A stretch of DNA of 55,941 bases from a virus: positions 1-55,941 of the IMG/VR virus record IMGVR_UViG_3300021087_000017; one strand, 5' to 3'. The translations under genes were made by a program, and so were the position numbers. This document shows, piece after piece, positions 48,236 to 55,941 of this stretch. The notes beneath the pieces are model-generated. The model ran no database searches, was not told where the DNA came from, and worked only from the letters and a program-made list of their open reading frames with translations. Position 1 is the first letter of the stretch. Each line of letters starts with the position of its first letter.

Positions 48236-49237
48236 TTAACCCACCAAAAACCCAGTCATCCAAGTTGTTGGGTATGCTGCCCCGAAAACGTCTATAACTT
48301 TTGAACCGTTACTCACTTGAAGTTGCATAACAACTTCAGCAGCGGCAGCTAGTTTAATTGTTGCCGCTAGAGGTAAATATAGATTATTGCCGGCATTAAA
48401 AACATTTCCTGCATCTAGATTATATTGATACCAGTTATCTGTTCCATCAAAGAAGAAAGCATCTAATATAGTATGGTCTGTTGCTACTTGCAGCATCGCA
48501 ATTCCACCTTGAAAGCAATAAGTTCCTGCAACAGGCGCAACAAACTTATTATTCGCAAGATCAAAATCGCTATTAACATCCCATTCAGCAGCGTCAAGCG
48601 CAATTGTGTACCGTGTGCCATCTCCCGTAACATTGGCTACGTTTGCACTTACCCTGACGCCAAAGGAACACGATAATGGTTTACGAACATGCCCAGCAGC
48701 GTCAAATGCCATATGAGTTGTAGTGCCTAAAGCTGATCCTAGACCAAGTACAAGTTCATCAGCAGTATCATCTAAGCCGATATGAAAATCTTGGGCATTA
48801 CCATCAAATACAATCTTAGCATCCTCTGCACCAGCATCGCCAATCGTCAGTGTCGGCGTGGTGCCGGAAATAAGCGCACTATTTGTAACAGTTAGCGTAC
48901 CCGGTGTAGTGAGATTGCCGCTAAGTTTAGCTGACGTAATAGTAGCATCTGAAGGCGTACCAATCTGAAGCTGTTCACCCATCGCTACGCCAAAGAAGTT
49001 ATCACCAGCAGTAGGAGCAGTCGTAAAGGTAATGTTTGTACCGCTTACCGTGTAATCAGTTGTGGGTTCTTGAATAACACCATTGATGCTAATGATCAGA
49101 GCTTCTGGACGAACAGGCGTAATCGCAATGCCGTTACTGGCTATAGCATGAGTAGCATCGCTACCATCAAAGTCTCCTGAAAAGTCATCCAGCTTACTAT
49201 AGTTTCCGTGCTGGGGTGATTTACCTAAATATGGCAT
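48236..49237 (-). CDS. Tail fibre protein with C1q-like C-terminal domain
   Basis: The 333-residue protein begins MPYLGKSP, as fibre neighbours do. It contains ISINGVIQEPTTDYTVSG (a fibre shaft repeat unit) and an image of LTIGDAGAEDAKIVFDGNAQ. It ends with a C1q/TNF-like trimer domain: FGVRVSANV, FVAPVAGTYCFQGG and FDGTDNWY. It likely forms trimeric host-binding fibres. Confidence 0.75.
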   Translation of the reverse strand: MPYLGKSPQHGNYSKLDDFSGDFDGSDATHAIASNGIAITPVRPEALIISINGVIQEPTTDYTVSGTNITFTTAPTAGDNFFGVAMGEQLQIGTPSDATITSAKLSGNLTTPGTLTVTNSALISGTTPTLTIGDAGAEDAKIVFDGNAQDFHIGLDDTADELVLGLGSALGTTTHMAFDAAGHVRKPLSCSFGVRVSANVANVTGDGTRYTIALDAAEWDVNSDFDLANNKFVAPVAGTYCFQGGIAMLQVATDHTILDAFFFDGTDNWYQYNLDAGNVFNAGNNLYLPLAATIKLAAAAEVVMQLQVSNGSKVIDVFGAAYPTTWMTGFLVG

Positions 49238-49251
49238 ATATTATTTCCTTC

Positions 49252-49521
49252 TTAATCTCTAGCACTTGCTTCGGCAATCCGAAAATCAGACATCTTTTTG
49301 ATTATCTCGTCTGTCCAAACTGCATCAGCAACAACCTTCACATCGTCTGGTTCATTGCTATAATCATCGCCAGCATGAATAACCTTACGGTGAATATTAT
49401 CTTTTGCTTTTATTTCGCCAGTTACATCATCAATAATCTGGTTGTCTGTCTGTATTTGGATATGTTTGAAATCAGACACAACTTCTACTTTTGTAACAAC
49501 TGTTCTTTCAACTAATGCCAT
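49252..49521 (-). CDS. Small fibre-cluster protein, unknown
   Basis: The 89-residue protein begins MALVERTVVTKVEVVSDFKH and ends DFRIAEASARD. It contains VHAGDDYSNEP-like acidic stretches and lies between two fibre genes. The function is unknown; a fibre chaperone or spacer is possible. Confidence 0.6.
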   Translation of the reverse strand: MALVERTVVTKVEVVSDFKHIQIQTDNQIIDDVTGEIKAKDNIHRKVIHAGDDYSNEPDDVKVVADAVWTDEIIKKMSDFRIAEASARD

Positions 49522-49533
49522 TGTTTTTTTCCT

Positions 49534-50211
49534 TTAAGATTCTGACCTATAAGTAATAGAGCCATAGATCAGACTTGTGTCTGTCCAATCGCTATCTACT
49601 AAACCGCTTGTTGCTGTAGCATCTGGATCAAGATTTAGCATCACTATGTTGGTGCCATTCTTCTCAGCGTAGCCGCCGGGATAATGATCAGCAGAAAAAT
49701 TTCCACGGTAATTTGTTACAAGTGACGATCCGTATGCAGCATTAGATACATTAGAGACAGTGAAGGGCAATCCTGTTATATTGCAAGCGCCGGTGGAACT
49801 GCCATTGTCGCTTGTTCGTAGATAGAAATTGCAGTGAACCATCTTACCAATTTTAACGTAAGCACCAAGGGCACTCATATAGCTTATACCTACTGCATTG
49901 CCGCCGAATGATAGAGCGGGCGTCCATGTGCCTTCCTCATAGTCAGCTAACAGATTTGCAGCGGTAGCAGACGTTACACCTAGATAGATGCCTTTATCGG
50001 CAGTGCCGAAGAAGATGTTTCCACCAGTAATCTCAATATCACTCTGACCTGTAGCTACTTCTAAGACAGCGGTGTCGTCGTCCCGCTTGATTGTTATGTC
50101 GTTTGTGCTGCCTTGTCCGGTTAAAATAAGACCCTCTGCTGCGGTGTATCCAATGTTAGCGTCATCACCAGCAGCGGTATCAGACCGGTAAGTTACTTTT
50201 GTTACTGCCAT
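49534..50211 (-). CDS. Tail fibre or receptor-binding protein
   Basis: The 225-residue protein begins MAVTKVTYRSDTAAGDDANI. It has a shaft-like segment (DITIKRDDDTAVLEVATGQS), then GIYLGVTSATAANLLADYEEGTWTPALSFGG, a sequence style seen at fibre tips. The C-terminal part is Gly/Ser/Thr/Asn-rich. It is in the host-recognition cluster. Confidence 0.65.
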   Translation of the reverse strand: MAVTKVTYRSDTAAGDDANIGYTAAEGLILTGQGSTNDITIKRDDDTAVLEVATGQSDIEITGGNIFFGTADKGIYLGVTSATAANLLADYEEGTWTPALSFGGNAVGISYMSALGAYVKIGKMVHCNFYLRTSDNGSSTGACNITGLPFTVSNVSNAAYGSSLVTNYRGNFSADHYPGGYAEKNGTNIVMLNLDPDATATSGLVDSDWTDTSLIYGSITYRSES

Positions 50212-50227
50212 TTAATGATCCTCTTTG

Positions 50228-50983
50228 TTAAGACTTACATAATCCGTATCTGTGAATTGTTCCAGAAGCTATATTCCCCGAACCAAAATAAAATTGAATT
50301 GCATCCATATCTGCTGCTGCGTTGTAGATGCCAACCAGTTCCGTACTAGTTAAAGCATCGCCAGTAGTAAAACCAAAAACATGCCCCTGAACCATTGGTT
50401 TTCGGGCAGAATCACCGGGAGAAAATAGATATATTGTCCCAGATAAGCCCTCTGATGATTGATTGCCAATTGTTGTAAAGCTAGAAAAAATTGTGGATTG
50501 GCCTGTTTCATCTAAATGTCCTTCAGTTCCCATCCGCTGACGTAAGATGCTGTAGCTGGAACTTGAGATAAAGGAAGAGCCGTTATCAGTAGAAATGCGA
50601 ATATTGAAGTTTTGTCCATCAGTTGCTGGAATAATATTTTCAAGTGTAAACATATAACGATCATAAGTAGTATCAATATCGTCAAATTCCAGAGTGGCTG
50701 AACTTGAAGCCGTAGCTGATTCCAAATATATCCAACCAAAACCAGTAGCTGTACCGGAATTTGCTATGGTTGCACCTGAAGCAATGGCTACGGTACTACC
50801 TGATTTAGCTGTAAAGGTATTAGCAGTAAACTGAAAGTCGTCAGCACCAGCTATGGAAATATCAATAGTATCATCTGTATCCGCTGTTATATGCGTATCC
50901 GCATCAGCATCTAAGATTAGAGATTGACCATTCAAATCTGCGCCAGCAAGACCAGATGAAGGTGAAGTTCCAATATAAGGCAT
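50228..50983 (-). CDS. Tail fibre or receptor-binding protein
   Basis: The 251-residue protein starts MPYIGTSPSSGLAGADLNGQ, like the C1q-type fibre. It has a fibre segment (GSTVAIASGATIANSGTATG) and a C-terminal domain with FNIRISTDNGSSFISSSSYS and YGLCKS. It overlaps the next gene by one base. It is one of several modular fibre proteins that probably share an N-terminal docking motif. Confidence 0.65.
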   Translation of the reverse strand: MPYIGTSPSSGLAGADLNGQSLILDADADTHITADTDDTIDISIAGADDFQFTANTFTAKSGSTVAIASGATIANSGTATGFGWIYLESATASSSATLEFDDIDTTYDRYMFTLENIIPATDGQNFNIRISTDNGSSFISSSSYSILRQRMGTEGHLDETGQSTIFSSFTTIGNQSSEGLSGTIYLFSPGDSARKPMVQGHVFGFTTGDALTSTELVGIYNAAADMDAIQFYFGSGNIASGTIHRYGLCKS

Positions 50984-51330
50984 TAAGTTATCTCCATAAT
51001 TGACAGAATCACATCTGTTGCACCAGTACCTGTGACAGATAGTGTATCCGTAGTCTCCATAACGACCTTATTTCCTGACAGCAATTCTAATGAACTATTA
51101 CCGGGAATAGGTGTAGTAGTTAGTAATTCAACATCTTGGTTAGATTCATTATTAGCACCCGCTCTATTACTTGTATCTGTCCCTAAAGTAACCGTAGCAT
51201 TAATAGAAGCACTGGTTGTGTTACCTAATATTAAACCTAATACAACTGTAGTAGTGCTACCGGCAACAGTGTATATTACATCTGCGGATGTCACTCCCGC
51301 CTTAGTTACAACTTTAAATGTGTTAGCCAT
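50983..51330 (-). CDS. Small beta-rich virion protein
   Basis: The 115-residue, Thr/Ser/Val-rich protein begins MANTFKVVTKAGVTSADVIY and ends VILSIMEIT. It is similar in type to the small structural protein at 54923-55264 and lies between fibre genes. It may be a fibre-base or decoration component. Confidence 0.6.
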   Translation of the reverse strand: MANTFKVVTKAGVTSADVIYTVAGSTTTVVLGLILGNTTSASINATVTLGTDTSNRAGANNESNQDVELLTTTPIPGNSSLELLSGNKVVMETTDTLSVTGTGATDVILSIMEIT

Positions 51331-51347
51331 GTTGTCCTTCCTTTATA

Positions 51348-53408
51348 TCAGCCCAAAGCAATTGCTAAAGCAGTGGCATCTCCACTAGTGTATGTAACAA
51401 TATCAGAAGCAGGAATTTGCTTTGTAGTAGTTCCATCAATTACAATAAAAGCATCAGCATCTGCTAGTGTAATTGAAGATGTAGACTTAGCAGAACCATC
51501 TAGTATATTTAATTCATCCGTTGTAACATTAGCACCATCAAGTATTTCTAGTTCCGCCTCTAGTATAGCAGCAGAACCAATCGTAATTCCTCCAGCAGTA
51601 ATAACTCCTGTAGTTGTAATAGTAGATGACCCAGTATCAATAGTACCAAAGCCAGAAGTTATGGAACCACTATTCAGTGCTCCTACGGTAGTTGCTGCCG
51701 TGGTTACTAGATTTGGCATTGCTGTAATTTCATCATCAAAGTACGCAGCTAGATCAGTAACAGCCACTTGTTTCATTGTACCTGCGTCATTAAATACAAC
51801 CCTATCTGCATCAGCAACCGTAGTGGCTGAAGCAGAAGTATCACCATCTATAATATTAAATTCAGTAGTAGTAACCGTAGCACCGTCCAGTATCTCTAGT
51901 TCTGTTTCAGAGATACCTGCACTACCGATTGTCACAGTTCCTGCAAAGGTTACATTAGCACCACTCATTGTCATAGCAGTAGTTGCAGAAGAACCGGACT
52001 TAATTAAAAGTTCACCACCAGATTGAGATAAAGCACCAAAGACAGTTCCATTATCCTTTAGAGTAACATCTGCTCCATTAGCATCCAGAATAATATCGTC
52101 TTCAGCATCTATAATAACATCTCCACCAGATGTCACAGTTAAATTTGTATCGTCGCCTTCAATCTTTTCCCCTGAACCAAACGTAATACCAACATCTGTA
52201 GGTACTACAATATCAGTAGTAGCTGTAAGATTGATAGCACCACCAGATGTTACTGTAAGATCAGTACTGTCACCCTCAATTTTCTCACCAGTACCGAAGG
52301 TTACTCCTACATTAGCTGGAACAACAATGTCAGTAGTAGCCGTAAGGTTAATGGCACCACCAGAGGTTACGGTAAGATCAGTACTATCTCCTTCGATCTT
52401 TTCGCCAGTACCAAAAGTAATACCTACATCAGCGGGAATAACCACATCAGCAGTAGCAGTAAGATTAATATTGTTACCTGAAATAGTAAGGTCAGTACCA
52501 TTACCCTCAATCTTCTCACCGTCATTTCCGAAAGTAACCCCGATATCCGCTGGGATGTTAATGTCGCCACCACCCCCAACTGTGATTGAAAGGTCTGTGC
52601 CATCAGATTCGATTTTCTCTGTTGTAGCAAAAGTGATACCCACTCCACTAGGAATATTAACATCGGCAACAGCAGTGAGATTGATATTATTTCCCGAAAT
52701 TGTAAGATCAGTTCCATCGCCCTCAATCTTTTCTCCGTCATTACCAAATGTAATACCAACATCCGCTGGAATATTAACATCACTTGTTGCTGTAAGATTA
52801 ATGTCAGCACCAGATGTTACGGTTAAGTCTGTGCTATTACCTTCAATCTTCTCTCCTGTACCGAAAGTAATACCTACATCTGCAGGTACCACAATATCGG
52901 CTGTAGCAGTAAGTTTAATGTTGTTGCCGCTAATTGTTAGATCAGTGCCATCCCCTTCGATCTTCTCACCATCATTACCAAAAGTAAGCCCAATATCTGC
53001 TGGAATATTAATGTCCGCACCAGATACTAGATATAAATCTGTACCGTCACCGTAAATATATTCACCACCTTCGTCATACAGATATAATCTTTTTGAACTG
53101 TCTAGTACTACATCATCGCTAAACTTAAAGTGGTCTTCATCTTCCATCCATGTAAGCAGACCATCACTGGTTTCTCCATCGAAGGTTACAGCAATATCAG
53201 TACCAGAAGTACCATCACCAATAGTGATTGCAGTACCCAATAGTTTGGTAACATTGCCGCCTTCTGCTGCAGTACCATCATGTGAATGACCCGTAGATGC
53301 AGCAAATGCAGAAAGAAGTTGTGCAAACTCGTTATTAAAATCCGCAGCATTAATTACTTCGCCAGTTACAATTTCTGTACTGCTTTGTCTTGTATAGGTT
53401 GCCCCCAT
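51348..53408 (-). CDS. Repetitive tail fibre protein
   Basis: The 686-residue fibre has an N-terminal part with EVINAADFNNEFAQLLSAF (tail-docking type), then eight units of about 38 residues (residues 131-440) with core EKIEGDGTDLT and VGITFG. Two diverged units of about 65 residues (ELEILDG...) lie toward the C-terminus. The units form a long beta-structured shaft. Its start overlaps the stop of the nozzle gene. No autocleaving domain is seen. Confidence 0.8.
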   Translation of the reverse strand: MGATYTRQSSTEIVTGEVINAADFNNEFAQLLSAFAASTGHSHDGTAAEGGNVTKLLGTAITIGDGTSGTDIAVTFDGETSDGLLTWMEDEDHFKFSDDVVLDSSKRLYLYDEGGEYIYGDGTDLYLVSGADINIPADIGLTFGNDGEKIEGDGTDLTISGNNIKLTATADIVVPADVGITFGTGEKIEGNSTDLTVTSGADINLTATSDVNIPADVGITFGNDGEKIEGDGTDLTISGNNINLTAVADVNIPSGVGITFATTEKIESDGTDLSITVGGGGDINIPADIGVTFGNDGEKIEGNGTDLTISGNNINLTATADVVIPADVGITFGTGEKIEGDSTDLTVTSGGAINLTATTDIVVPANVGVTFGTGEKIEGDSTDLTVTSGGAINLTATTDIVVPTDVGITFGSGEKIEGDDTNLTVTSGGDVIIDAEDDIILDANGADVTLKDNGTVFGALSQSGGELLIKSGSSATTAMTMSGANVTFAGTVTIGSAGISETELEILDGATVTTTEFNIIDGDTSASATTVADADRVVFNDAGTMKQVAVTDLAAYFDDEITAMPNLVTTAATTVGALNSGSITSGFGTIDTGSSTITTTGVITAGGITIGSAAILEAELEILDGANVTTDELNILDGSAKSTSSITLADADAFIVIDGTTTKQIPASDIVTYTSGDATALAIALG
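52130..53020 (-). repeat. Eight tandem fibre-shaft repeats
   Basis: Units of about 115 bases recur eight times within the fibre gene. They alternate between a form reading GNDGEKIEGDGTDLTISGNN and one reading GTGEKIEGDSTDLTVTSGG. The spread of synonymous differences shows old expansion with recombination. Two of the units are nearly identical. Confidence 0.85.
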
Positions 53409-54913
53409 TAGCGTCTTCCTCCAACTGTAAATTCTAACTGATATGAATGTATGGTAAATGGATTATCTGAACTATCGTGATTAACTCTTACAGCAACAAG
53501 AAAACCTGATCCTTCAATTGCTCGTCTAAAAATAGGTGCTCCACTTGAATCATACACAGCATTTCCGTATGTAGAAGAAGAACTACCAAATATAGCTATA
53601 CCACCGGGAGAAGAGATATCAAAAAATGTAGGCTGTGGAACATCCCTAGAATCAGAATCATATCTTACTCTTAACTGTGCCGATACTGTTCCTTCTACTT
53701 CATAATTTAAAATTACTCTTTGCATTAACTTACGAATACCTGTATCTCCAAGAGATAGATCAGGTGATCTATAAACCGCTACAACATTATCTCCATCAAA
53801 CGTATCCCCACTTTCCTGCCTTCTAACATAACCATCATAGCCACCCTCAATAATATATTCTGTATTACCGATAAACCCAGAATCAGAAGCAGAAGGTTTT
53901 AGTCCTTTAATATCAGCAAACTCATAACCAACTCCTTGAGCAGTACGTTTAAGGGTAGCTAAAATTCCCCTACTATCTGCAGCAGCAGCAGTTGTTGTAG
54001 GATAAAATAATCTATACTGACTTTTATTTCTTACAATAACAGAAGAAATATTATCAAAGCCTATGTCTTGTATTCGTTTTTGTATAGGCTTAGATACTGA
54101 ACCTAATTCTATATCACCAATTCTAGCTGTAGCTGCAATAGTTCTTAATCCATCGGGTGATAAAAATAACAAATCACCACCAATTTCTTGAACTGAAAAT
54201 CCGTCTGCACAACCTAGTGTACGAGTTACAGGTGCTACTTGCCAGTCTGCTATACTTGTTCCTTGTAATTGATAAATTTTATCTTTACCAAAAATAAACA
54301 AAGCCTCACGAAAAACTTTTAATGCTACAATATTAGTATCTACTTTAATAGAACCTGCACCATTAGCTGCTGTAAAATCTGCTTCATTAAAAGGTGCAGA
54401 GAATACTATTTCTTGTGGATTTGTAGACATCCCTGCAAAGAAAGCATGATCTCTAAATATTTGTACAGAGGCAGGATCAGAAGGAGCGCCTGTAGCATTT
54501 AAAAGAGTATACGTCGATCCATCATAAGTAGCTGCATTATTAACATCATCAACCATAATAATTTTTAAGGCATTAGAAAAATTAAAATCATCAAACTTAT
54601 AACGACCAGCAGAAGTTCGTGTAGCTATCGAAGAACCCCAGCCTGTACCAGTACTAAATTTTAATACATTTCCTGCTGCTGCCAATACACCACTATTAAA
54701 AATCTTGACACCAAGTATTTTATTACTACTATCTACTTGGGCACTATCAAACTTAGCAGAACCCGTAAGCCTTCTATACCCACCCTGAATACTTGGCTCA
54801 AAGTTTTGTAACTCTGTAGCCGCTCCCGGTGGCAGTGAGAAATCATCTTTATCAAGAATTAAACCACCACCTAAAGAAACTGTTACAGGAGATATTGCTG
54901 AAGTATCTGGCAT
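53408..54913 (-). CDS. Tail tubular protein B / nozzle-type protein
   Basis: The 501-residue protein begins with LGGGLILDKDDFSLPPGAAT and ELQNFEPSIQGGYRRLTG, a start typical of podovirus tail nozzle/stabilisation proteins with a beta-propeller. It contains repeated beta-blade segments (HAFFAGMSTNPQEIVFSAPF, ALFIFGKDKIYQLQG). It lies before the fibre genes. It should close and extend the tail tube. Confidence 0.7.
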   Translation of the reverse strand: MPDTSAISPVTVSLGGGLILDKDDFSLPPGAATELQNFEPSIQGGYRRLTGSAKFDSAQVDSSNKILGVKIFNSGVLAAAGNVLKFSTGTGWGSSIATRTSAGRYKFDDFNFSNALKIIMVDDVNNAATYDGSTYTLLNATGAPSDPASVQIFRDHAFFAGMSTNPQEIVFSAPFNEADFTAANGAGSIKVDTNIVALKVFREALFIFGKDKIYQLQGTSIADWQVAPVTRTLGCADGFSVQEIGGDLLFLSPDGLRTIAATARIGDIELGSVSKPIQKRIQDIGFDNISSVIVRNKSQYRLFYPTTTAAAADSRGILATLKRTAQGVGYEFADIKGLKPSASDSGFIGNTEYIIEGGYDGYVRRQESGDTFDGDNVVAVYRSPDLSLGDTGIRKLMQRVILNYEVEGTVSAQLRVRYDSDSRDVPQPTFFDISSPGGIAIFGSSSSTYGNAVYDSSGAPIFRRAIEGSGFLVAVRVNHDSSDNPFTIHSYQLEFTVGGRR

Positions 54914-54922
54914 TTATTATTC

Positions 54923-55264
54923 TTATCCTGCTGGTCTAATTTGTTCTTCAATAAAGATAGAAACAGTTAAGTCATTTGCTGCAGAAGCTTGCGCTTTAAA
55001 TATATCGCCTGTTTCTAAGAATATATTAGCATCATTTATACGAAGATAATTATCTGCTGCTACACTAAATGTACTAACTAAATCGAAAGTAGCACTAGCA
55101 GAAGTATCAGTCCATTTAAGTGTTATATCTGCAGCACTTGAACCATCAATATTAGTAACCCATACTTCTTTTATAGTAGCTGAAAAATTAGCAGGGCAAG
55201 TATACACCGTTGTTAAGCCAGTGCTAGACAAAGCTGAAGCAGCATTTATAATTCTTACAGCCAT
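54923..55264 (-). CDS. Small beta-rich virion protein
   Basis: The 113-residue, Ala/Ser/Thr-rich protein begins MAVRIINAASALSSTGLTTV and ends SIFIEEQIRPAG. A GGGG-containing ribosome site precedes it. It is preceded by a strong hairpin. Placement between the duplicated structural genes and the nozzle suggests a tail-ring or decoration protein. Confidence 0.65.
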   Translation of the reverse strand: MAVRIINAASALSSTGLTTVYTCPANFSATIKEVWVTNIDGSSAADITLKWTDTSASATFDLVSTFSVAADNYLRINDANIFLETGDIFKAQASAANDLTVSIFIEEQIRPAG

Positions 55265-55292
55265 GTGCTAGCCCCTTTTATTAAAGGCATAG

Positions 55293-55330
55293 AATACTTG
55301 CTCACCTAATATTAAAGATGAGCAAGTATT
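55293..55330 (-). terminator. Perfect 12-bp stem-loop between structural genes
   Basis: AATACTTGCTCA (55293-55304) and TGAGCAAGTATT (55319-55330) are perfect inverted repeats with a 14-base AT-rich loop. The hairpin lies right after the stop of the cross-join gene. No U-tract follows on the minus strand. It could be a partial terminator, an RNA-stability element or an operator-type dyad. Confidence 0.55.
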
Positions 55331-55346
55331 TATGCATACTTAGTTA

Positions 55347-55928
55347 CTAGGAAACACTAGCACTAAACGGCGTAGCCTCTGTACCAGAAGCATTAAGCAA
55401 ACCACTAACCGTGTACTGGTTAGTAGCAATATCCGTTAATAGGAGATAATCCCCAATTTGTACACCACCCTGCGTAGTACCATTAAGAGTAATAGTATCT
55501 GTAGCAGCAACGGTAGGCCAAGAGATAAGAGAGGCCGTTCCACCAGCCGTAGTATCATTTGTAACAACTACCGAACCATCAATCGTATCAGTCGCATCAG
55601 CAACCTTAATAACATAGTTAGAAGTGTTGACAACAGATACAATAAATTTATACTCATCACCTGAACCCGTAGCCGCTGGCAGCGTAAACGTAGCTGCCGC
55701 ATCACCGCCGACTTCTCCCATAAGAAGAATACGACCGGCATGTTCTGCTTGCGTAATTGCATCAGTTCCAGTAAGAGTTACTAAATCTCGTACAAACGAT
55801 CCCCCAAGAGTAGTAGTACCTGCAGTGACAGTAACCCCACCGGCAGTAACCGTTAAACCACCTGAAGTTACCGTCATGCCATCTTCAACAAAAACATCTT
55901 CAGGGACACGAGATACTCCTTGTGTCAT
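55347..55928 (-). CDS. Virion structural protein (3' part of the cross-join gene; paralogue of 230-715)
   Basis: The 193-residue frame begins at an internal Met; with the upstream start seen at 204 in the left copy the protein is 198 residues. The N-terminus has GLTVTAGGVTVTAGTTT repeats, then the shared LMGEVGGDAAATFTLPAATG and VVNTSNYVIKVADATDTIDG core. It is a tandem duplicate of its neighbour, probably a virion surface or tail protein. The ribosome site lies beyond the window end. Confidence 0.8.
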   Translation of the reverse strand: MTQGVSRVPEDVFVEDGMTVTSGGLTVTAGGVTVTAGTTTLGGSFVRDLVTLTGTDAITQAEHAGRILLMGEVGGDAAATFTLPAATGSGDEYKFIVSVVNTSNYVIKVADATDTIDGSVVVTNDTTAGGTASLISWPTVAATDTITLNGTTQGGVQIGDYLLLTDIATNQYTVSGLLNASGTEATPFSASVS

Positions 55929-55940
55929 TTTAAAACTAGC
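55740..55940. repeat. 201-bp direct repeat, right copy
   Basis: This copy is identical to bases 1-201 and inside the cross-join gene, so it marks closure of the genome. The final base of the window (A at 55941) does not match position 202 (C), probably a read-end or consensus error. Confidence 0.95.
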
Positions 55941-55941
55941 A

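Noticed and set aside
52231-53055. Long plus-strand ORF opposite the fibre repeats
   Set aside because: It mirrors the repeat composition of the fibre gene on the other strand and has no ribosome site; an antisense artefact.
1-55941. tRNA genes, CRISPR arrays, insertion sequences
   Set aside because: No cloverleaf with a GTTC-type T-arm, no spaced repeat array and no transposase was noticed on either strand; a tRNAscan run would settle the first point.

Overview
The window is an almost complete genome of a tailed, podovirus-like marine bacteriophage. The strongest taxonomic clue is the family A DNA polymerase at 27865-29868, which carries a DnaJ-type zinc-binding insert (two CxxCxGxG units) between its exonuclease and polymerase parts. 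This arrangement is the known hallmark of the HMO-2011-type podoviruses, which have genomes near 55 kb and infect marine Alphaproteobacteria (SAR116, SAR11, Roseobacter). The rest of the gene set fits: class II ribonucleotide reductase, ThyX, MazG, T7-like endonuclease I, split primase and helicase, and a podovirus head and tail set. The host is inferred, not shown. The first 201 bases are repeated at the end of the window, inside a coding region, so the molecule closes to a circle of about 55.74 kb (a circular assembly or a circularly permuted genome).

Layout: genes form two convoys that diverge near 16.0-16.9 kb and converge at 38.61 kb, leaving a 5-base gap. The leftward convoy runs from 16010 to 1 and continues across the join from 55740 to 38618. 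In order of transcription it holds a leading small gene, very basic proteins, a metallothionein-like peptide, small membrane proteins and holin candidates, a T4-type lysozyme, small and large terminase, portal, scaffold, major capsid protein, tail connector and nozzle proteins, fibre proteins with long tandem repeats and a C1q-like domain, an S74-chaperone protein, and very large internal virion proteins. Three good TTGACA/TATAAT-like promoters drive it, at 16.2, 13.85 and 3.9 kb.

The rightward convoy (16872-38612) is the early and replication side. Its first 7 kb (16.4-23.7 kb) is richer in GC and consists of short, mostly unrecognised genes. These are separated by repeated DNA signals: six copies of a CCCAA-NN-TTGGG dyad, two copies of a related GCGTCAA-NN-TTGACGC dyad, and two copies of a longer hairpin-plus-dyad module. 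Next come a SleB-like cell-wall hydrolase, a DUF932-like protein, a tyrosine recombinase, primase, helicase, DNA polymerase, a possible single-strand-binding protein, a RecB-like exonuclease, endonuclease I, a DUF3310 protein, a 2OG-Fe(II) oxygenase, a class II RNR, a SufT-like protein, ThyX, a PD-(D/E)XK protein, an RMF-like protein and MazG. Together these recycle host DNA into nucleotides (exonuclease, RNR, ThyX, MazG) and replicate and resolve phage DNA.

The most unusual features are the repeated leader signals of the early region, an operator-like palindrome pair placed at the start point of the leftward promoter, the 41-residue Cys-rich peptide, and a recurring (H)KDYRxGG-like motif in several late proteins. 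No tRNA gene, CRISPR array or insertion sequence was seen.
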